A DNA stretch of 64,000 nucleotides from Amblyornis subalaris (lineage: Eukaryota > Chordata > Aves > Passeriformes > Ptilonorhynchidae), in NCBI GenBank assembly GCA_018881555.1, contig JACAXG010000075.1, forward strand, positions 2,114,830 to 2,178,829. The letters run 5' to 3'. Below, one piece after another: positions 25,801-34,696 of this stretch. Numbering within the stretch: position 1 is the stretch's first letter; each line of letters begins with the position of its first letter. Both the position numbers and the translations under genes were made by a program. The notes beneath the pieces were generated by a model, which saw only the letters and a program-made list of their open reading frames with translations, made no database searches and had not been told where the DNA came from.

Positions 25801-27362
25801 CCCAAAAATAACACTTGTATCCAAACAGGCACCAAAATTGTTTAAACATCACTTACTACACAGTCCCAACACATGTATTCTATTTTGCACAGTAATAATA
25901 TTCATAGATTTTAGATTTTTAAAAAGCTGTTGCATTTAAAATATTAATCTAACTGAATCCCCAGCATATTGTAACCCAAGAAGTATTATTTCAGTCTTAC
26001 TCCAGTAATTGAAACATTCTGCCTTATCAGATGCTGATATTTACATCGAAATTGCAGCTCTCATTAGTCACACAGCCCATTTAATTTTGTATTCCTTAGC
26101 TGCAAAATCAGTTGCTTCAGATGAACTAACAGAAATCCTAAATGGCAAATACTGGAGAACACCCACATTCCCTCAGAGTTACAGAATGATTTAAGCCTTT
26201 AAGTAAAAGGCTTTAATTTGTTCCATACATACACGCATGCAGTTAATCTTTTTCACTTGATATGTGTAATAAAAATGCTTCAACCTTGTTTTTATGACCT
26301 TGTTTTTAGTAAAGGTCATAAAAGACAATGGTGTAAGACTGCACACAACTTGAGAAATCACTCGATTACAAAACTTAATTAAATATGGAACTGGCACATT
26401 CGAAGCTGACAGGAAATAAACAAAGATGATTATATTTTCCATGCTTTACTACACAGCACGGATAATTCAGTGACGCAAAAATCTCCATTAAATGTTTTCA
26501 GGTTATTTTTCATGAGTTCTAAGCATTAACCCCAGGCTACTTCAGACATACCAGCAGGAGAAACAGAGAAGAGGCAGAAGGTGAAGTAGTTAAAACTGTT
26601 TTGTTAGTAATTTATCACTGAAAACAATAAATCACAGTGACACTGTATTTCAACAGAATAGCTAGAAATCGGGAGACTAATAACTGGATCTCTCCCAGAG
26701 TAAAACAGATTTTTATTACCAAGTACTAACTTTCCAGTGCCAAAGGGTGGGGTTGCACAGCCTGACTTCCACAGCCACACATTTGCCAACACAGTTTAAT
26801 TTTTTAGCTCAGCCCTGGTGCAGCCCCTGTTGGTACCCAGGGTCAGATTTGTGGGGCTTAAATGCGTGTGAACCACACATCAAGAACTCTGGGGGGAGAA
26901 AAGTGTCCAAGAGAAATATGAATGGAAATACACAGCATAAATCTATTCCATGGCTTTATAATACATAAACCTTTCAGGCTTCAGCCTTAGAGATGACTGA
27001 GGTTTCCAAGACTGATTCAGGCATTGAGGCCCTTTGCATTATGTAGGCATAAAGCCACAGAGTCCCAGAATGGTTTGGGTTGGAAGGGGCCTCAAAGCCC
27101 ATCTGATTCCAACCCCTGGCACGGGCAGATGGGTCAGTGACCAAATGCCACACACTAGGTCAGGNTGCTCAGAGCCCCATCCAGCCTGGCCTAAACAGAA
27201 AACCAACATCAATTCCTTTTCAACATTGTGCTGGTCATTTTACATCCCAAACAGACCAGTAGAAGACAAAGTGATTTTCCACCTACCTGTGAAGTTCCCA
27301 TTGTGCTGCTCTTTGCTCATTCCTATGCGTCTCTGGTCACAGTCTGTGCCATTCTCTGCCAT
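4734..27362 (-). CDS. VMP1: VMP1, vacuole membrane protein 1 (5' part of the gene, residues 1-238)
   Basis: VMP1 is an ER multispanning protein of the DedA/VTT family (with TMEM41B). It is a lipid scramblase required for autophagosome formation and ER-organelle contact remodelling. Six coding exons are visible: 27287-27362, 24827-24962, 22384-22474, 20752-20862, 9340-9507 and 4734-4865. They join in frame to residues 1-238, matching the mammalian numbering exactly. The translation starts [12 protein letters not shown] and includes the hallmark blocks [54 protein letters not shown] and [16 protein letters not shown]. Hydrophobic segments lie near residues 44-64, 78-97, 109-138 and 139-150. About 168 C-terminal residues are off the left edge. 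Every splice site read is GT-AG. One N (22455) makes one residue ambiguous. The gene is head-to-head with PTRH2, as in mammals. Confidence 0.98.
4866..9339 (-). other. VMP1: VMP1 intron 6
   Basis: 4.5 kb of intron between exons 6 and 7. A GC-rich, CpG-containing patch lies at about 5090-5380, just upstream of exon 7, and carries a short 18-bp tandem duplication (5200-5233). The rest is unique sequence with no recognised gene, RNA or transposon. Confidence 0.85.
5200..5233. repeat. 18-bp tandem duplication
   Basis: The unit TCCCACACATCC(CTGCTA) occurs at 5200-5217 and again, partly, from 5218. It lies in the GC-rich part of VMP1 intron 6. Confidence 0.7.
9340..9507 (-). CDS. VMP1: VMP1 coding exon 6 (residues 139-194)
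   Basis: 168 nt, phase 0/0, encoding [20 protein letters not shown] followed by [36 protein letters not shown]. This is the loop and membrane stretch just before the VTT core and is close to invariant in vertebrates. The variable spot is VAEGS, where mammals have GTEGT. The acceptor has a long pyrimidine (T) tract and the donor is TGG|gtaagg. Confidence 0.98.
12355..12625. promoter_or_regulatory. CpG-rich intronic islet (candidate regulatory element)
   Basis: A GC-rich stretch with clustered CpGs (for example CCCGGAGCCGGGCGTCCCGC) inside VMP1 intron 5, in otherwise AT-rich, CpG-poor intron. It could be an intragenic CpG island, an alternative promoter or an enhancer. No splice donor-linked first exon or TATA box was recognised, so the role is unknown. 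Confidence 0.35.
14379..14394. repeat. (TGTC)n short tandem repeat
   Basis: About four units of TGTC in VMP1 intron 5; a minor microsatellite. Confidence 0.75.
15272..15323. repeat. 20-bp minisatellite, about 2.6 copies
   Basis: The unit CCATCGTCCCATTAACTCCT (15272-15291) repeats with two changes at 15292-15311 and partly at 15312-15323. It lies in VMP1 intron 5. No function is evident. Confidence 0.85.
16890..17395. promoter_or_regulatory. CpG-rich intronic island (candidate)
   Basis: About 500 bp of high GC with dense CpG (for example around 17100-17200 and 17320-17370) within VMP1 intron 5, surrounded by CpG-poor DNA. It meets the look of an intragenic CpG island. It has no recognised coding content; the open frames across it are a by-product of GC richness. 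Confidence 0.4.
19178..19191 (-). promoter_or_regulatory. CTCF-like binding motif
   Basis: On the minus strand the sequence reads TTGCCACTAGGTGGCAGAG. It matches the CTCF core CCASYAGRKGGC at all twelve positions and has a compatible G/C context on both sides. It lies in VMP1 intron 5, about 1.6 kb on the 3' side of exon 5. This is motif evidence only; occupancy is not shown. The core points leftward, in the direction of VMP1 transcription. Confidence 0.6.
20752..20862 (-). CDS. VMP1: VMP1 coding exon 5 (residues 102-138)
   Basis: 111 nt, phase 0/0, encoding [20 protein letters not shown] then [17 protein letters not shown]. The block from YWVGLG onward is the most conserved VMP1 membrane segment, while the preceding MEKKFFWC differs from the mammalian IEKQFLLY. 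The acceptor is CTCGCTCAG and the donor is TTG|gtaagg. Confidence 0.98.
20863..22383 (-). other. VMP1: VMP1 intron 4
   Basis: 1.5 kb of unique intronic sequence. No gene, RNA or confident transposon was seen. A weak CR1-tail-like stretch near 21705-21752 was considered and not called. Confidence 0.85.
22384..22474 (-). CDS. VMP1: VMP1 coding exon 4 (residues 71-101)
   Basis: 91 nt. The first base completes K71, then [30 protein letters not shown] follows. It is a hydrophobic transmembrane segment followed by the YYxEGxHQQ block typical of VMP1. The N at 22455 leaves residue 77 as L, F, I or V. The membrane part is less conserved than its flanks. The donor is CAG|gtacca. Confidence 0.96.
22475..24826 (-). 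other. VMP1: VMP1 intron 3
   Basis: 2.35 kb of intron of unique sequence with short T-rich and A-rich runs (for example near 22710). No recognised gene or repeat family. Confidence 0.85.
24827..24962 (-). CDS. VMP1: VMP1 coding exon 3 (residues 26-70 plus split codons)
   Basis: 136 nt with split codons at both ends (D26 and K71). It encodes [20 protein letters not shown] then [24 protein letters not shown]. This is the basic cytosolic segment and the first hydrophobic helix. The correct frame is not the longest open frame across it; the match to VMP1 and the phase agreement with exons 2 and 4 decide it. The donor is ATAAA|gtaaag. Confidence 0.96.
24963..27286 (-). other. VMP1: VMP1 intron 2
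   Basis: 2.3 kb of intron. It contains a CR1 LINE tail (27054-27194) less than 100 bp beyond the exon 2 donor. The rest is AT-rich unique sequence. Confidence 0.85.
27054..27194 (-). mobile_element. CR1 LINE 3' fragment, minus-strand sense
   Basis: The plus strand reads CCCAGAATGGTTTGGGTTGG, then GAAGGGGCCTCAAAGCCCATC, and later GCTCAGAGCCCCATCCAGCC. This is the reverse complement of the typical avian CR1 3' end. The element is truncated and diverged, as most CR1 copies are. It lies in VMP1 intron 2 in the same orientation as the gene. Confidence 0.9.
27287..27362 (-). CDS. VMP1: VMP1 coding exon 2, start codon (residues 1-25)
   Basis: The ATG at 27362-27360 has a strong initiation context (G at -3, G at +4). 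It encodes [20 protein letters not shown] followed by NGNFT and one base of D26. It matches the mammalian N-terminus with a few changes. The donor is ACAG|gtaggt. The exon as spliced begins at 27388, leaving 26 nt of 5' UTR in it. Five bases upstream of this ATG is an out-of-frame ATG. Confidence 0.97.
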
Positions 27363-27367
27363 TTCAT
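27323..27367 (-). other. overlapping upstream ORF, 14 codons
   Basis: An ATG at 27367-27365, five bases before the VMP1 start and in another frame, opens a 14-codon frame that ends at TAG (27325-27323) inside the VMP1 coding region. Its own context is weak (T at -3), so leaky scanning to the strong VMP1 ATG is expected. It is visible directly in the sequence; regulatory effect is inferred. Confidence 0.6.
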
Positions 27368-27388
27368 AGATCAGTCACGTGTGGGGAT
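27363..27388 (-). other. VMP1: VMP1 5' UTR part of exon 2
   Basis: 26 nt between the acceptor (TCTTAG) and the start codon. It contains the E-box CACGTG (27376-27381) within GTCACGTGTG, which resembles but does not fully match the CLEAR/TFEB box. Confidence 0.8.
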
Positions 27389-29219
27389 CTAAGAGCAGAG
27401 GAAAACCAAAAAGCACAATATGTGTTTCTGGTTAGGAAGACTCCACAGTCAAAAGATACAGGCAAACACCCAGCAGTTCTCCAAATCCAACTCACAGTCA
27501 TCCTGCATTACACCATTAAACAGGAGAAAGTGATTCAATTCCCACAATGACAGAGATTAAAACATTTCCGCCTACATAATTCTAAATTTTTCACTCAAAT
27601 GACAAAACTCCCTCACTTCTAACAGCTGAACAAAAGCTCATCAAACAACCCCTTCCGTGACCCAACCCACTGTTTGGGCTCCAGGAGCAGCAGAGCTTCA
27701 TACAAACCTCACTTCCGTCCTGGGAGTGGTGCTTCAGGTGTGATCCTCATCCTGGCACTAAACTTTACAGGTAGTTAGTGTGCAAGCAGCCCTCAAAAAC
27801 CTCCCAGCCTGGAAGATCAGCCCCCAGTGTGGTAACCAAGATACAGAGCTGCATCTCCTGCTTTGCACAGTCTGCTATCCCTGAAGNACAAAAGGCAAAC
27901 TCTTCAGAGGACAAGAGCTCTGTGATGGGAGGATTTTCTGACACTGTCCATACCCTCTGCTGGTTTAGGCTCTCTCTAGAGAGATCAGCCCTAAAAAAAA
28001 AAAACAAACCCAAAAGAACAGATGTGGTTTTCCTTATCCAGGAGAGTAAATAATGCAAGAACTGGGAGCCAGCATAAACCAGAATGTTGCAAGAGCTTGC
28101 CTTGAAAAAAAAAAACCTGAACAGCTGACAATTCTTATGCAATCACACACAAGGACAGCAACCAGTCAGACTCCTTGCTTTAAAAACCCTCTCTTGAACC
28201 TTAAAACAGTTTCTGGAGTTTGATTTTGGAAAAGAGAGTCCCACAAAGCTAAAGCATCTTCTTTGCACTGCATTTCTCCCTGTAAGCAAACTTGATTTAC
28301 AGTTTCTGATACGCTGCTTTTGTTGGAAAGAAAAGTAGTGCANTATTAAAATGACAGGTTATATAAAACTGTCCAGTGGAGGAAATTAAAGTTCTACAGA
28401 AAAAATACTTCCCTTTTGATTTATGTTAGGCTTAAGAGCCAAGCAGCAACTCAGGTTTGGTAAACAGGATGAGATCACCCCTTGGATTCAGACTGCAATA
28501 ATTTTGTCAAATTTTTAAATAAAATGTTCAAAGATTTCAGATACTGTATTTGACATTTCCAGGGTCTTACAAGTTAGTTTCAGACAGTTATTTTTCTAAA
28601 CAGGTACAAGGCTTTTGCATTACTGGTAATACAGATAAAATTGCTAGCTAGGATCTGATCGTTAAAGGGGTTTTTATTAAAATCCAGTAGNCAAAAGCAT
28701 TGAGGCCTTGGGAAGGAGTCCTTTCTCCAACACCTCCCCCGACACAAAATGTGTAGAAACAGCAATCTGTCTACTTAAATAAGGTAGCAGAAACTCATCT
28801 CATGCATGTTACAGTTTTTATTCACTGCAANGTGAGCCCCAGAATACCCAAACCCACCCAGAAAATGAATAAAACACCCCTGCAAAAGTTGGCTTCTGAA
28901 AAATGCCAAGGGCTCCACAGTCAGCCAAGGACAAGAGGCCTGAGCTGCTGCANTGGGAGCTCCACAGCTTCACTCTGCAGTCACCTGCAACCCAGGGATT
29001 GCTCCAACACCAGGGAAACATGAACCTCTCCCTCTCCACAGAGGAGTTTAGAGCAGCCTGACACTCTGGAGCTACCCTAGGACTCAGCTGAGGATAACTG
29101 GCCAGTTGCTATGGCAATATCAGGATCGAATGTTCAGCCNTCCCTGAATTCCAGCAGGAGAGTGAGTCCAGGTAGATGGTGGAATGTTTTGCTTCTACTG
29201 CCTGCACTTAGTTGTGCTT

Positions 29220-29335
29220 ATTTTTTATATATATTTGCATTTATGAATATGTATTTATGACATAGACAATATAAGTTTATATCCACACATACACGTGTAT
29301 ATCACACGAATTTACACACACAGAGCTCAAACTGC
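29220..29335. repeat. AT-rich / CA-rich low-complexity stretch
   Basis: Alternating TA, TAT and CACA-type sequence within VMP1 intron 1; no repeat unit long enough to assign to a family. Confidence 0.6.
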
Positions 29336-32276
29336 AGAGGGCAATATTTANATTGCACACCCACACACAGCAAGTTCACAGAAAGCTGCTTAGGAAGCAA
29401 AAGCCACCCTGAGCCATTGTGCACACACAGCCACACTCAAAAAGTCTTCTGGTTTAGGGAACTTCAGTCACATTTTGTTGACTTAAATATAGCAAAGATT
29501 AAAAAACAAACTTCAGTGGAAGCCACACGTTCCTCATTTTGAAATCCATCTTTTTTCATGTGTGCAAATCTAGCCTTCCAAATTAAAGTCTCAATTGGTT
29601 TGGTCTCTGCTCTCAGCTTAATTACATTCCAAGGAAGTTCATTTACTGTAATGCAAAGTGCTCTCCATGTTTGATACTAAACCCCAGGCTGTTCACACCA
29701 CTGAATTCCAGTGCAATCCATAAAACTCCTCCATCTCTGGAGGTCTCAGGTGTGTTGTTCCCTAGGCATGACAGCTTTTTTTTCAGGAGCTCAACTGCCA
29801 GAGCCACTTTTACCCTGCCTGCTTGGAAAGGCACTAATCCAGGATTAGCTTTGNATAACACCACCCCAAGTACACAAGTCAACGTTTACAGTAAAGCAGA
29901 TAAATAATCCCCTTCCACACTTCTGCAGGACAAATACTTGTCAGGAAGGTCTTAAAGTTCAACCATTCTGCAGGAAAGCTCTAAAAATTGCTATTTAAAA
30001 ACACAGCTGACTTGGGGATTGGATATCTGTCACAAGGGCAAGGCTGAAGAGGCTGCAAACCTTCCTGGCTCCAGAAGAAAACTTCCCTGGTTTACCCTAA
30101 TTATACTTAAAGCATCTTAGCAAAGGGACTGGAGGATGCACATCCCCTCAGCTCAGCACCCTTGATCTGCTGTGCTGCTTGATGCCCATTAGAATCACTA
30201 GTCCTGCACTAATGCCTCCCCACAGGGATTAATTGGAGTGGGAGTCTGACCCAAAATGGAGTTATCCTTCATTAACTCAGCCCATATTCTCAAGTCTACA
30301 CCAAATCCATGAGAGCTCACCACAGGAAATTAAATTCCATCTGCTAAACAGAACTTCACTTCTGACAGATGCTGGAAAAGACACAGAGCCCATCTCTAAA
30401 AATAAATTTGCCTACTACATGAGTAGTTAGCAGCAAACATAAAAATAAACTATTTAAAAGAGCGAGAAAAACAACTGTGGACAGTTCTTGTATCAGGGTG
30501 GCTTAGATCATTTGTTAGAGCTGTGCTCACACAAGAACTGCTTTGTAGGGCTGAACAAAGAGCCCACAATACACCATTCAGCTTTAGTGCAACCCAAAAC
30601 ATGAAATATAAAAAGACAATTATTGCTAGTCAAAAATGCAAATTGGTCAACAAAAAGAGTTTATGGTAACTGTGACTGGCACTTCACAGCATAAGTGAGA
30701 CAAAGCAAAACAAGCTATCAGAGCATGAGAACACAACAAAACTAGGCACTGCAATATCTGCTCTCTGTAATCAGACAAAAGGACAACAGTCTCTTCTCTG
30801 AAGCTCTGGGGAGGCTGTGGAAGCACCCAAGTGTTGGGTGCACTTATGCAAAAGGAAACAGTTTTAGACAAGGCAGTTGGGTGTTTGCACTCACTTGGAG
30901 GAGCAGAACGTGGACTCATGCTCTGTACTAAGGATTTTTGGAGGACTCCTTCCCAATGCGCTGGAACAACAAGGAACCTGTTTTAGTAATCTCACTGCTT
31001 TCCTAGACATTGTTTGAATCACTAATTCTCACACTTCTTACTGAAAGAGACCCTGGATTCTCATCTCCATCAATTACTGGTCACACAGCTCCCAGAACCA
31101 GAGTCAGAGCTTGGAGCATTTTGTTGTTTCCCCCAGTCACCTCAGCAACACATCATCTCCAGTTATTTCTTACATTTTAAGCCAAATGTTCCAATCCTGC
31201 TGCTTCTTTCTCATCAGCTTTTCTGGTAACTATTCCTCCTTCTTTCTCTACACCCCTGTTTGTCAATTACAATAAGGAGAACAAAGGATTAAAATCCAGC
31301 CTTTCCAGGTGGGTAAGGAATTGCACTAAGCCAGGCAGTGCTGCGCATCTGTGAGAGGGTTTTGTCTCAGTCACCAAACGCTCTACTAGAGGCAACACCA
31401 CACACAGAGAATAAGTTAACAATTTCTTGGCAAAAAAACAGCTTGGAGAGCACTTTCCCTCGAAAGCCAAAGACTGCCTGGCACAGGAACACATTTAAGT
31501 GAAGGATGGGATCAGTTTGGAAGGGAGACATTACCTACCCCTTTCAGCTCTGCACAGTTATTCCCTCTCCACCACTTCTCCAGGATCTGAAGGCAGTGGA
31601 AGAGCCAACCAAGTCCTCAGGTCTGCAGCACTCGAGCCCAAAGAGACTCCTCTTGCAACCCTCCTGCCCCTAAGAGCAAGACAACACCATTCATGTGACA
31701 CTGAACTGACACAGCCNCTCACTTGGAGGTTAATGACTTTCCTAAAGATGACAAAAAATAGAAAAAGTAACTGCTCGATTTTTTTNCCAGTCCTTTAGCA
31801 CTCCTGGGAAGCATTCAATTAAAATAAATTAGGGCACATCTGAAAGATGGTCCAAATCTCTGNAGATTGAGCTATAATGGGTTATTTTGATACGAGTGCA
31901 TTTATTCCCATACTAAAAATGTTTTCCTAACTAAAATAGTTTAATCCCTCAAAGGAGAAGTAATTCAGTTAAAGACCACAGATTTCCATTTTGTGGGTTA
32001 TGCCTCTGTACACCAGACCTATTTTCCAATTCCTACCCAAATAAATCGTCTTAGAATTTAAAATTTCCAATTTTTCCAAAAAGACTGTGGGATGCCTTTT
32101 AGGAAAGGCTGTTGTCGCACAGGTTTCAGGGATGCCCAGCAATTTCTTTTGAGTTGACTAAAAGTTCTGTCCCTGCCATTAAAGCCACACATATTAAACT
32201 GTTCTTTTTGGTGTATTTTTGCAGGTGAAACATGAATATTGATTGTTGTCTGCTTGCATCCAGCAGTAGAGTCAGG

Positions 32277-32310
32277 TGCTGTAATAATGTAGTAGATGCT
32301 GTAATAATGT
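32277..32310. repeat. 20-bp-period direct repeat
   Basis: TGCTGTAATAATGT occurs at 32277-32290 and 32297-32310. A small tandem duplication in VMP1 intron 1. Confidence 0.75.
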
Positions 32311-34539
32311 GCAATAAATAGATGAAAAGGTGGAGATCCAGGGATAAGAGGATATCTAGAAGAGGCACAGCACAGATGAAAAGGGATGAATAGAAAAACC
32401 TGACAAAGCCCACAGTGGCTGAAAGCAGCTCCTGAGATTACAAGTTCTGCTTTTCACAGGAACAGTCTCTAAGTGGAGCCAATTCATATTTCACACTTGG
32501 CCATCCAGTGAGGACACCCTGCCCAGACAAGGCTCACAGAAGCCAAATCTGAGCCCCTGGAGAGAGAATAGTATTCTTTTAATAAGTTTGAAATACACTG
32601 AACAACTGCCTGCCTCGCTCATAACATCTTACTGTCCCCTGGCTCCCTCTGATCCAAGCAGCACCAAAACCAGCAAGGTTTAGTGGTTTTGGTGCTGCCC
32701 CACGACTGTATCTGAAGCTGGTACAGGGCTAGAAAAAGCTCAGTGTTGCAACAGCTTTGAGGTTGCGCCCTTCGTCCTCAGGGAATAGCAAAGTCCACCC
32801 AGCTCACACTTGTCCACAAGAAAAAGAAGTTAAAGCTCCAACCTGCAGATAACAACGTGTTTCCCATAACCATACAGCAGGAATTACAGGCTTTTTTTCT
32901 GTTTTAAACCCACAGCTTTTTAAGCACGCACTAATTACACANATCATTCCAAGGAGAGGTGTTCATGAGATGCAGTCAGAGGCAGTTATGACACTCAGAA
33001 GAAATTCTACGACAACAACTTAGAAAGAAAGCTTTAAGGTGGCAAGAGTGCCGTTGTTCCAGTCTACTCACCTTCCTCATTGCTCCCACCCACTTGAAAG
33101 CTACTGAGTCTCCTCCTACCCTTCCCCACAGCAATTACAAACACCCTTGATTTCAGCTGCTCAGCAGGACACGAAACAAAGCTCAATTTAATAAGGAGAG
33201 CTCACCTCCCATTGCACAACTGGGAACTGGCTTTTGAAACCCTCATCTGAAAACAGGGGATGAAGCCATCCTTACAACTGTCACTTATCCAATAAGGAAT
33301 AAAGAAAAGTCTATTCCATGCTGCAGAAACAATGGATTGGAAGAAAGAGGACTGACATAACGAAGTCTGTTTCATCAGGAGAATTAATGCATTAAGNAGA
33401 GGTGATATATGTTATAATAAGGTGTTATGAAGCATGAGAACTCCCAACTAAACTGAGGTGAAACAACCTTCAAAGAGGAGAATTCCTAACAGCAAAACAG
33501 CATCAAAATCCACTGCCCAAACACAACACACGTGCTCCAAGGCATGAAAGAGCAACATNACACTTTCTGCACCTCAACCCACATTGCCACCATTAACTAA
33601 ACCAGGATACCCACTTGTTGGTAAGCACACAGCAGAGAAAACAAGGGCACGAGAAAACCCTGAAGAAATGTCATAGGTGCAGTTGAAAGGGAATAACCTG
33701 GATTTACAGCACTTGACAGACAAACAGCTGCTATCAAACACACTTATCACCCCTTCCCTCAGGTCACCTACATGGCCTGCCAAACATCTGGGAGGTAAAA
33801 CTGGAAGAAAATAGGAATCTTGCCGCTTTATTATCTCCGGTAAACACCAGACAGCATTAGCCAGAGAACTGAAAACCAGACAAGGTGCTTAACCCCAGCC
33901 AGCAGGAATGTTTCCATGGATTTGAGCCTCACACCCACAAGCCCCGAGCAGCCCACAGGGATGCAGGGAACACCCACCCCGGAAAGCACAGCACGTTTCT
34001 AATGAAAAAGCAAACAAAGGCCACCGGTATCCGACTCTCCGCGGGCANAAGGACGGATTTCTCCCTGTGTCATCAGACGCCGTTCCTGAGGCCGGAGCAG
34101 GGCGAGTCTTTCCCACACGTTCCGGGGCTTTGGAAGAGCAGAACCGCTCTCCATCGGGGTGAGATGGCAGTGGCTCATTTGTCGCCCTGAANGCCGGCGA
34201 GGAGCAGCCTCCCATCCCGCCCTCCTCCTCCTCCTCCACCCCCGCAGCGCTCCCGGCCGCCCCCCGGCTCCCCTCACGGGTCCCTCCCGTCCCCCCGGTC
34301 TGCACAGCACCGCCCGGGCCGAGGGTCCCGCCGGGGCTCCGGAGCCGCCCGGACCGGGGGTCCTCCCTCGCCGCCGTCACCTCAGAGCCNGGGGCGCGAC
34401 CCCCGGGCCGTGAGGGGAGCGGGTCGGCCCCGCGGGCAGCGCTGAGGGCGCCATGGGCAGCGCAGGGCGGGCCNCGCGGAGAGGCCGCTGAGGCGACCCC
34501 CGCCCGCCGGGGCAGCCCCGGGCCCGGCCCCGCACTCAC

Positions 34540-34620
34540 CGCGCTCCGCGCCGGCAGCTCCGCTGGGCCCGGCACAACGCGGAACTGGGCCCGGCACAGC
34601 ACGCCCCGTCCCGCCCCCGG
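34540..34620 (-). other. VMP1: VMP1 non-coding exon 1 (approximate 5' end)
   Basis: The donor GCG|gtgagtgcgg at 34540/34539 is strong and lies in the CpG island at the place expected for the VMP1 first exon. The upstream end is a guess within the island. The exon is inferred from the donor, exon 2 having an acceptor in its 5' UTR, and conserved gene structure. Confidence 0.55.
34563..34606. repeat. 22-bp GC-rich tandem duplication in the promoter
   Basis: CTGGGCCCGGCACA is repeated exactly at 34563-34576 and 34585-34598, period 22 bp. It falls within the likely VMP1 first exon or core promoter. Confidence 0.8.
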
Positions 34621-34649
34621 GACTCGTCACTTCCCGAGCGCCGCTGCTT

Positions 34650-34696
34650 CGTCACCTCCGGGCGGGCGCGGCGGAGTGGCCGGGCGGGAGCGGCAG
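34650..34696 (+). other. PTRH2: PTRH2 non-coding exon 1 (approximate 5' end)
   Basis: Ends at the strong donor CAG|gtgaga (34696/34697). The coding exon has its own acceptor (TCTTTCAG, 35531-35538) and only 21 nt of 5' UTR, so a separate first exon is needed. The transcription start is not determinable from sequence. Confidence 0.5.

Larger units (their letters stand above)
27389..34539 (-). other. VMP1: VMP1 intron 1
   Basis: 7.2 kb of intron between the non-coding first exon at the CpG island and exon 2. It contains an AT-rich and CA-rich low-complexity stretch (29220-29335), a 20-bp-period duplication (32277-32310) and the leftward half of the CpG island from about 34.1 kb. No further gene was recognised. 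Confidence 0.75.

Noticed and set aside
33889..34602. A 237-codon open frame on the minus strand across the CpG island
   Set aside because: Low-complexity Gly/Pro/Arg/Ala composition, interrupted by Ns, covering VMP1 exon 1 and intron 1. Long open frames are expected in GC-rich DNA; no family match.
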